From an uncultured Prevotellaceae bacterium (lineage in GTDB: Bacteria; Bacteroidota; Bacteroidia; Bacteroidales; Bacteroidaceae): a DNA stretch of 64,000 nt. The notes beneath the pieces are model-generated. The model saw only the letters and a list, made by a program, of their open reading frames with translations, did no database searches and was not told the DNA's origin. Positions 9,701 to 16,124 of this stretch are shown in pieces (position 1 is the first letter of the stretch; each line of letters opens with the position of its first letter). The DNA lies in NCBI GenBank assembly GCA_900314715.1, contig OMWI01000013.1, positions 1 to 64,000 on the forward strand. The letters run 5' to 3'. Made by a program: the position numbers and the translations under genes.

Positions 9701-12700
9701 GTAAAGACGGGAACGTTGCAAAGTATCGAAAACGAAATCCTGAAAAAGATATTATCAAGTGGAGGAACAACTGAGACTTCGAAGAAAGAGGAAAAGGAAA
9801 AATTAACAAGCGTTCCTTTGTCGTATGCACAAACAGGTGTGTATTTCGATTGTCTGAAGAATCCTACTTCCACGATTTACAATATTCCTTACTTGCTCAC
9901 TTATCCAGCTGGAACTGATGCCTCGCAATTAGCTTCATGCGTGAAACGAGTGGTTGAGTCACACCCTGAATTGGCCGTTCATTTCTCTACGCAAGGGGAA
10001 ACCATCGTACAGACATTGGCAGATAGCGTACCAGTTGAAGTGCCTATTTCCGAAATGACGATGGAACAACTATCTTCTTACAAGAATGAGTTCGTCCAAC
10101 CTTTCAATTTGCAAAAGGCACCGCTCTATCGTTTAGAAGTAGTGAAGACAGAAGAGAACGTTCACTTATTGATGGACATTCATCATCTTATTTTTGATGG
10201 AGGTTCGGCAGACTTGCTCATTCGTCAGATAAATGACGCTTTGGAAGGAAAGTCGATTGAAAATGAAACGTATTCTTATCTTGATTTCGTTTCCGACCAA
10301 CAAAAAGCAGAGGAAACCGACGAATTCCGTGCTTCTCAACAATTCTTTGCAGAGAAACTTCAAACATGTGAGGGAGCAAGTGAGATTCCTGCCGACTTAC
10401 TGAAAACAGACCAGCAAGGATTGATTGGTGAAGCGGTATGCAAGCCTGATTTCGAGAAGGCTACGGCATTCTGTCGCCAACAGGAAATCACACCAGCCCA
10501 CTTATTCCTTGCTGCTACCGCTTACGTCGTTTCGCGTTATACCAACAATCGTGAAGTGTATCTCTGTACGGTTAGTAGCGGTCGTTCTAACTTAAAGATT
10601 GCCGATACGGTAGGTATGTTCGTGAACACGTTGGCTTTGGGTATGAATATCGATGATGTTTCCGTAAGTGAGTTCTTGAAAAAGACGAGTGAGACCTTCG
10701 ATGAGACCTTGCGCCATGAGGATTATCCATTCGCTCGCATTGCCACAGATTACGGATTCCGTCCTGCCATTGCCTACGCTTATCAAGTTGGCGTGCTCTC
10801 TGAATATACCGTGAACGGGAAAGCCATTCAGCAGGAATTGTTGGAATTAAACGTTCCGAAATTCAAGATTAACATCAAGATTGAGACGCGTGGAGTTGTT
10901 GTGCAATATGATGACAGCATTTATACTGAACGATTGGCTAACTCGATGGCGGAAAGTATAGTTGCCGTTGCTGAACGGATGATAGAACAACCAAATACAA
11001 AGGTTCGTCAACTTTCCATCGTAAGCAAGAACCAGGAAGAAGAACTATCTCATTTACGTCAAACTGCTACGGGAGATGCACCGTTCAAGTTCTTCCATGA
11101 ATGTATCAGTCATTTTGCAAAAACACAACCAGACCAAGAGGCGTTGGTTGCCATTGATGCAAAATACACATACAGGGAGATGGACGAGGTAACTAATCAC
11201 ATCGCTGCAGCCCTTCATAAGCGTGGTGTTGTGGCACGCGACCGAGTGGCATTGTTATTACCACGTACCAGTAGATTGATTCTATCCCTCTTCGGTGTTC
11301 TTAAGGCTGGTGCTGCTTATATTCCTTGCGACCCTGAATATCCCGCTGATCGTATCAAACTGATTTTGGAAGATAGTGAGGCTCGTTATATTATCACTAC
11401 GGCAGATAGAATGGAAAGTGTTCCTGCCGATAAGGCGATAGATGTGGAGACGCTGATATCTGATGGCCCATGTCAATTGGAAGATGTTCAATTAACGGGC
11501 GACGACCTTGCTTACTTAATCTATACCAGTGGTTCTACGGGAAGACCAAAGGGCGTGATGTTAAGGCACGAGGGAATCTGTAATTACCTCTATGGTCATC
11601 CCGCCAACGTATTTGCCAATGGCGTACTTACAGACGCAAAACGTGTGTTGAGCGTAACTACCATTTCATTTGATGCCGCCTTGCAAGATATCGGTATGGC
11701 TTTCTTCAACGGCAAGACGCTTATCGTTGCTACTGAAGAACAAGCAAACAATCCTCTCGACTTGGCAACGCTCATCAACGAGCAACATATCAATATGGTT
11801 TCAGGAACACCATCACGTTGGCAAACATGGTTGACCAGTCCTGATTTCTGTCAGGCTATTTCACATATTAATATATGTAGGGCGGGTGGTGAGAAATTCT
11901 CTGACCAATTACTGACACAAATGCGTAGCGTTACCAAGGCTCGTATCTTCAACTGCTATGGACCCACGGAAATCACCGTTGCTTCCAATAACAAGGAACT
12001 GACGAATGCTGAAATCGTTACCGTTGGTAAGCCACAACTCAACGTGAAGGAATTCATCGTTGACCAAGACGGAAACGAATTGCCCGTTGGCGTAGTTGGC
12101 GAACTATACATCGGTGGTCGTGGTGTTGCACGTGGCTACAACAACCTTGAACAAATGACGAAAGAGCGATTCGTTGACTATCATGGTGAACGTATCTATA
12201 AGTCGGGCGATTACGCCAAGTGGTTGCCTGATGGCGACGTTGTCATTCTCGGTCGTACCGACCATCAGATTAAGTTGCGTGGACTTCGTATAGAATTGGG
12301 AGAAATCGAGAATGTCATGCTGAAGGTGAAAGGTATGAAGAAGGTGGTTATCCTTATCCGTAAATTGAACGACAAGGAACACCTTTGTGCATACTATACC
12401 GCTGACCGTGAGATTGCCCCCGATGCTCTCAAGGCTGAAATATCGAATAGCCTTACACAATACATGGTGCCAACGGCTTATCTCCAATTGAAGGAAATGC
12501 CGATGACACCAAACGGAAAGACCGACGTGAAGGCATTGCCCGAACCGCAATTGGCTATTTCGTCTGCATACGAAGCTCCAGTCAATGATACGGAACGTAC
12601 GTTCTGTGACATCTTCGCAGGAATCTTGCAAATGGATAAGGTGGGAGCATCCGACAACTTCTTTGAGTTGGGCGGAACTTCACTTGTCGTTACACGTGTC

Positions 12701-13990
12701 ATTATCGAGGCAGACAAGGCTGGATTGCATGTTGCTTACGGGGATGTGTTTGCCAACCCCACTCCACGCCAATTGGCTCGTCTCATTACAGGCGACACGG
12801 GAACTGAAGGTCAAGACGAAGTTACCAGCTTCGACTATACCGCCATCAACAATCTCTTGCAACGCAATACGCTTAACATGTTCCGCTATAGCGAGCGTCA
12901 AGCCATAGGAAACGTATTGTTGACGGGATCGACAGGTTATTTAGGCATTCACATTCTTCGCGAACTCATTGACAGCGACGTAGAAAACATTTATTGCTTG
13001 GTGCGCGGCAAGACTCAAGCAGCAGCAGAGAGTCGTTTGCGCTCATTGCTATATTATTACTTTGCCAATGCATTCAAGGACTTGTTCGGAAAACGCATTC
13101 ATGTCGTATTGGGTGATGTGACCAATGATTTCGACGAGAGTCTTGACATTCAAACGGTGTTCAATTGCGCTGCTATCGTTAAGCACTTCTCTGAAGGAAC
13201 GGAAATCGAAGACGTAAACATTGGCGGAGCCAAACGTTGCGTAGACTTCTGTATCAAGAAGGGAGCCAAACTTGTTCATATCTCAACGGCAAGTACTCGT
13301 GGCTTGTGGGCTGGTGAGACTAAGGATGAAATCTTCACGGAGCAACGTCTATACATGGGACAATATCTTGGCAACAAGTATATCTATTCTAAGTTCATGG
13401 CTGAACGTCTCATTCTCGATGCCGTAGCATTGCACGGATTGAGTGCGAAAATCATGCGTGTAGGTAATCTTGCAGCTCGTAGTACAGATGGTGAGTTCCA
13501 AGCCAACTTCTCCACCAACTCGTTCATGGGTAGAATCAAGGTATACAACATGTTAGGTTGCTGTCCTCACCAGATGCGCAACAAGAATATTGAGTTCTCT
13601 CCCATCAATGAGGTGGCGCGCGCTATCGTATTGCTTTCCACTACTCCAAAAGAATGCACCGTATTCCATCCTTACAACATTCACGGACAATTCCTGGGTG
13701 ATGTGCTCATGGGACTCACGACCGTGGGTGAAGGCATTCGATTCGTGGAACAAGAAGAGTTTGCCGCCGTCATGGAGGAAGCAAAGGAAGACCAGCAGAA
13801 AGCCAAGCAAATGTCGAGTCTCTTGGCTTACCAAGATATGGCACACGGACAGAAGACGACCGACGTGAAACGAGACAACAACTATACCACGCAGGTACTC
13901 TATCGTCTTGGCTTCTCTTGGTCGCCCACTTCATGGGATTACGTTGAACGAATGCTTACTGCCATCGGTGGATTCGGATTCTTCGAGTGA
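6746..13990 (+). CDS. Two-module nonribosomal peptide synthetase with terminal reductase (C-A-T-C-A-T-R)
   Basis: A 2414-residue NRPS. Domains read in order: C1 (about 1-430; HHIIVDG at 126), A1 (435-925; YTSGSTGIPKG at 578), T1 (Ser962 in GLTSISAIKL), C2 (1020-1450; HHLIFDG at 1146), A2 (1455-1945; YTSGSTGRPKG near 1594), T2 (Ser1979 in LGGTSL) and a thioester reductase (2055-2414; LLTGSTGYLG at 2058 for NAD(P)H, Y2212-x3-K2216). All catalytic motifs look intact. The N-terminal C domain suggests the first residue is N-acylated; the reductase should release an aldehyde or alcohol, or let the product cyclise. Specificity residues aligned by eye to GrsA are D-A-M-F-S-G-V-V-F-K (A1) and D-A-Q-S-R-G-C-V-A-K (A2); neither matches a code I know. 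T1 has an unusual core lacking the GG pair. Confidence 0.93.
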   Translation: MKNYSPLSKVQYGIYAECVGHTGEICYNLPYLYILDKSLDEERLRCAVEETVKAHPTLFTRIELNDEGEPVQYIENEDWTLTIEDVEDIEKCIPQLVVPFNIYGDRLFHIHLLRDANHLYLFLDYHHIIVDGTSMNILLHDINDAYNGIAIEGEGISLAEIVQKEVEDRKSPAFEEAKQWFANNFDCGDTYTPLIPDVEEIEHTEDSLLRTLSINMADVDNFCQQHGIFKSTLFTQVYAYLLAKFNNEQESLFNTVYNGRSNKQMAHTVGMFVKTLPVYAKFTVDTTVLEYLQAGQEQMSGCRKHDIYSYSDIVEDLKLQSNSVFAWHGMLFSDNQLGGKPMKTRRIGNSTLDASLYLKAFILNDQFQIKAEYNSNEYSKMLIAQFLESYEAVLKGFLTETYLRDIKLSTASQVELLDSFNQTDLDYDDTQTIVSLFVKQAKATPQNIAVVYKDRKYTYAEVDDISNRIAAFIRTKDLQLEDVVSVLIPRCEWMAIASLGVLKAGCAYQPLDPSYPKERLNFMMQDANAKLLIADEELQPIVDEYKGDVLLTKDIPQLPEAACPDVALTPNNLFILLYTSGSTGIPKGCQLIHANLVAFCHWFQQFYDLREENRVAAYASYGFDACMMDLYPTLTCGAAVHIIPEEIRLDLIALNDYFEQNQISHSFMTTQVGYQFATSIENHSLKYLSTGGEKLASLTPPVGYKFLNVYGPTECTVFITCFLVDKKMKEIPIGKPLDNMRLYIVDAQSNRLPIGAAGELWVAGPQVSRGYLNRPEKTAEVYITNPFTSEEKYSRVYRTGDIVRYLPDGNIQFVGRRDGQVKIRGFRIELKEVESIIREFPGIKDATVQAFDEDGGGKFIAAYIVSDQQIDIEALNQFILDEKPPYMVPAVTMQIDSIPLNQNQKVNKRALPKPEKTAAKSEITEQIPMNVLEQEIHDIIADIVNNHDFGVTTVLGYAGLTSISAIKLAVQINKRYGVSLDSKSLVKTGTLQSIENEILKKILSSGGTTETSKKEEKEKLTSVPLSYAQTGVYFDCLKNPTSTIYNIPYLLTYPAGTDASQLASCVKRVVESHPELAVHFSTQGETIVQTLADSVPVEVPISEMTMEQLSSYKNEFVQPFNLQKAPLYRLEVVKTEENVHLLMDIHHLIFDGGSADLLIRQINDALEGKSIENETYSYLDFVSDQQKAEETDEFRASQQFFAEKLQTCEGASEIPADLLKTDQQGLIGEAVCKPDFEKATAFCRQQEITPAHLFLAATAYVVSRYTNNREVYLCTVSSGRSNLKIADTVGMFVNTLALGMNIDDVSVSEFLKKTSETFDETLRHEDYPFARIATDYGFRPAIAYAYQVGVLSEYTVNGKAIQQELLELNVPKFKINIKIETRGVVVQYDDSIYTERLANSMAESIVAVAERMIEQPNTKVRQLSIVSKNQEEELSHLRQTATGDAPFKFFHECISHFAKTQPDQEALVAIDAKYTYREMDEVTNHIAAALHKRGVVARDRVALLLPRTSRLILSLFGVLKAGAAYIPCDPEYPADRIKLILEDSEARYIITTADRMESVPADKAIDVETLISDGPCQLEDVQLTGDDLAYLIYTSGSTGRPKGVMLRHEGICNYLYGHPANVFANGVLTDAKRVLSVTTISFDAALQDIGMAFFNGKTLIVATEEQANNPLDLATLINEQHINMVSGTPSRWQTWLTSPDFCQAISHINICRAGGEKFSDQLLTQMRSVTKARIFNCYGPTEITVASNNKELTNAEIVTVGKPQLNVKEFIVDQDGNELPVGVVGELYIGGRGVARGYNNLEQMTKERFVDYHGERIYKSGDYAKWLPDGDVVILGRTDHQIKLRGLRIELGEIENVMLKVKGMKKVVILIRKLNDKEHLCAYYTADREIAPDALKAEISNSLTQYMVPTAYLQLKEMPMTPNGKTDVKALPEPQLAISSAYEAPVNDTERTFCDIFAGILQMDKVGASDNFFELGGTSLVVTRVIIEADKAGLHVAYGDVFANPTPRQLARLITGDTGTEGQDEVTSFDYTAINNLLQRNTLNMFRYSERQAIGNVLLTGSTGYLGIHILRELIDSDVENIYCLVRGKTQAAAESRLRSLLYYYFANAFKDLFGKRIHVVLGDVTNDFDESLDIQTVFNCAAIVKHFSEGTEIEDVNIGGAKRCVDFCIKKGAKLVHISTASTRGLWAGETKDEIFTEQRLYMGQYLGNKYIYSKFMAERLILDAVALHGLSAKIMRVGNLAARSTDGEFQANFSTNSFMGRIKVYNMLGCCPHQMRNKNIEFSPINEVARAIVLLSTTPKECTVFHPYNIHGQFLGDVLMGLTTVGEGIRFVEQEEFAAVMEEAKEDQQKAKQMSSLLAYQDMAHGQKTTDVKRDNNYTTQVLYRLGFSWSPTSWDYVERMLTAIGGFGFFE

Positions 13991-14000
13991 TTAACCATAG

Positions 14001-14027
14001 CCCCCTAAGTTAGGGGGTTGGGGGTCT
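14001..14027 (+). repeat. Palindromic C-rich repeat after the NRPS (copy 1)
   Basis: A perfect palindrome with 8-bp arms (14001-14008 and 14010-14017) followed by a G-rich TTGGGGGTC stretch. A degenerate inverted copy lies at 14136-14163. It may weakly terminate or process the NRPS transcript, but there is no T-run. Confidence 0.7.
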
Positions 14028-14117
14028 GAAAAAAGCATATATTGGACGTAATGGCCAGTATTAAAGGAATGAAATAATAAAGCATTTTAATACAATCAAG
14101 CAATAATTGAATTAAAA

Positions 14118-15470
14118 ATGAAAAACGATTGTAAAGCCCCCCAACCCTCTAACTTGGGAGACATCAATAAACAGTTCTACAACTATCTATGGGCTTACAT
14201 CCTCGTAGCACTTTCGGGGTGTTTAGGTAATGTGGTAGACGGTATTATCGTGGGCAACCTCATTAGTGAGGATGGTGTGAGTGCCATTAACCTATCCAAG
14301 CCTATCAACCAATTTATCTTCACGCTTCACTTACTCATCAATGCTGGTGCGGGAATGTTGGTTGCTTATGCTCTTGGACAAAAGAACATAGCTGATGCAA
14401 GGCGATTCTTCACGCGTGCACTTACGCTGAGTATGAGCATTGGCATATTGCTCTCCATCTTCGGAGGATTGTTGTTTCCCAATCAAACAGCTCATTTGTT
14501 GTGTAGTAATGAACAAATCCTCCCCTTGGCACGTGACTACATGCAGGTTCTTTTGTTGGGTAATCCCGCCTTCATCCTCATGTGGGGACTCTCTACGATG
14601 GTGGGTGTGGATGGTAAACCTAAATTGGTATCTTTGGCGGTTATCATCGACAATGCAGTTAACCTCTGTCTCGACATCGTTTTCATTCAGTTCTTTGGAT
14701 GGGGCATTACCGGTTCTTCGGCAGCCACGGTTGTAGGTCATCTTGTCGGCATTGCCATCTTGCTCAGTCATTGGTGGAATCCTGCTAACAGACGACTGTT
14801 ACCCACGTTCAGCGCAGATGGTTTAATTACATCATGGCGACGCATCATCTCACAAGGTGCACCATTGGCTATTGCATCTATCTCACTGACCCTTCTCTTG
14901 TTATCTGCCAACACCATCGTACTTTCCACATTGGGGCGCACGGGTATCTTTGCCTTTGCCGTTTGTATGAACCTTTTGCAAGTATACAATCTATTCCTTT
15001 CGGGTACTTGCCAAACGTTGCAATCATTGGGAGCTATTCAGGTGGGAAAGAAAGACAAAGAAGGGTTGCGTACCGTATTACGTAAGGCATTCCGTTTCAT
15101 CACGGTAGCCATGATAATCACTTGCGTTTTTGTATGGATAGCCCCATCGGTTATTGCCAAATTATTTGGAGCCAGCCAACCCGAGATGATTTTGGAATGT
15201 GAAAAAGCCTTGCGCATATTCGCTCTGAGCTTCATCCCGTTCTGTTACATCTATGTCATCATGATTGTTTACAAGCTATATAGTCAGCATCGTATGGCCT
15301 TGTTTATCTCCTTCGCCTTGTCGCTCACGGTGATTCCTGTTCTTTGGCTCATGGCAAGAATCTATCCCAATCTTCTCTGGTACAGCTACCTCATCGCCTA
15401 TATCATCGAGGCTATCATCATCTATGCGCTACACCGCATCAACCACATCAGCCTAACGCTCAAGACATAG
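14118..15470 (+). CDS. MATE family multidrug/metabolite exporter
   Basis: A 450-residue polytopic membrane protein of normal MATE length, with about 12 hydrophobic segments in two homologous halves. The first half holds LSGCLGNVVDGIIVGNLI and INQFIFTLHLLINAGAGML, typical of helices 1-2 of this family; the second half begins near SQGAPLAIASISLT. MATE proteins are Na+ or H+ antiporters that expel small molecules across the inner membrane. Position directly after the NRPS, in the same direction, suggests export of its product or self-protection. Odd feature: residues 6-15 (KAPQPSNLGD) are encoded by a copy of the palindromic repeat found between NRPS and MATE, so the N-terminal tail is of repeat origin, or the true start lies downstream. 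Confidence 0.88.
   Translation: MKNDCKAPQPSNLGDINKQFYNYLWAYILVALSGCLGNVVDGIIVGNLISEDGVSAINLSKPINQFIFTLHLLINAGAGMLVAYALGQKNIADARRFFTRALTLSMSIGILLSIFGGLLFPNQTAHLLCSNEQILPLARDYMQVLLLGNPAFILMWGLSTMVGVDGKPKLVSLAVIIDNAVNLCLDIVFIQFFGWGITGSSAATVVGHLVGIAILLSHWWNPANRRLLPTFSADGLITSWRRIISQGAPLAIASISLTLLLLSANTIVLSTLGRTGIFAFAVCMNLLQVYNLFLSGTCQTLQSLGAIQVGKKDKEGLRTVLRKAFRFITVAMIITCVFVWIAPSVIAKLFGASQPEMILECEKALRIFALSFIPFCYIYVIMIVYKLYSQHRMALFISFALSLTVIPVLWLMARIYPNLLWYSYLIAYIIEAIIIYALHRINHISLTLKT
14136..14163 (-). repeat. Degenerate inverted copy of the C-rich repeat inside the MATE gene start (copy 2)
   Basis: This segment matches the reverse complement of 14000-14027 with a few mismatches. It lies within codons 6-15 of the MATE gene. 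The two copies are about 110 bp apart and could pair in the transcript. Confidence 0.6.
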
Positions 15471-15486
15471 TCATTAATTAGGTTAG

Positions 15487-15609
15487 AAACCATAGCTTTA
15501 TATGCTACAGGCCATTGATTTATGCATTACAGACGAATGGTTTATAGCATATAAAGCTATCGTTTATAGCACACAAACCTATTGTTTACATCGTCTAAAG
15601 CTATGGTTT
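15487..15609. repeat. Hairpin region with competing inverted repeats
   Basis: Outer arms 15487-15500 and 15596-15609 are perfect 14-bp inverted copies. A second perfect 15-bp pair, 15492-15506 with 15546-15560, uses the same left arm, so only one can form at a time. Variants of the words CTATGGTTT and TTTATAGC recur between them. It follows the MATE stop and may end the operon transcript. Confidence 0.7.
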
Positions 15610-15742
15610 GTGCATTCTAAATGACCTGTTTTAGAAGCAAGAATGCATCTGTATATAAGCAAGAAAGTAAGAAGCTATATTTCACATACACAAGCATTTA
15701 ACCTATTTTTTAAAAGTATTTCTTTACTATCCATAAATGGTA

Positions 15743-16050
15743 AAATCTTACAGTCTTACAGCTGACAGTTTTTTTTTGCATATATTACAACCTATAGAAG
15801 GGAGAAGGAAGGGGAAATAAATGAAGAATGAAGAATGAAGAATGATGAATGATGAATGATTTAGAATTAAAAATATAATATAAATCATTGATTCTATTAT
15901 TATCTAATTATTGAATATATTATTATCATCTTAATTATTTAATATTCTTATTTTCATACATTTATACTACTATTCATACTACTCTCATCCCCACTCCATG
16001 CCCGTTACTTATACTATTTTTTAATTGTCAGCTGTAAGATTGTAAGATTT
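15743..16050. mobile_element. MITE-like AT-rich element with 28-bp terminal inverted repeats
   Basis: Positions 15743-15770 and 16023-16050 are inverted copies agreeing at 26 of 28 bases. They bound a 308-bp, very AT-rich, non-coding segment containing short tandem repeats of GAAGAAT/GATGAAT at about 15821-15860. No ORF or transposase is present and no target-site duplication is evident. The structure fits a miniature inverted-repeat element or a long cruciform-forming repeat. Confidence 0.6.
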
Positions 16051-16098
16051 AGCACTAACAAATCATGATTTACACTTTGCTATGTCGATTAAAAAATG

Positions 16099-16106
16099 TA
16101 ATTTTG
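16099..16106 (+). promoter_or_regulatory. -7 box (TAATTTTG) for the restriction-modification gene
   Basis: Exact TAnnTTTG match 18 nt before the ATG at 16125. It lies inside a longer upstream reading frame starting at 16065, so that longer start is rejected. Confidence 0.65.
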
Positions 16107-16124
16107 CAGAATAGAAACATTATT

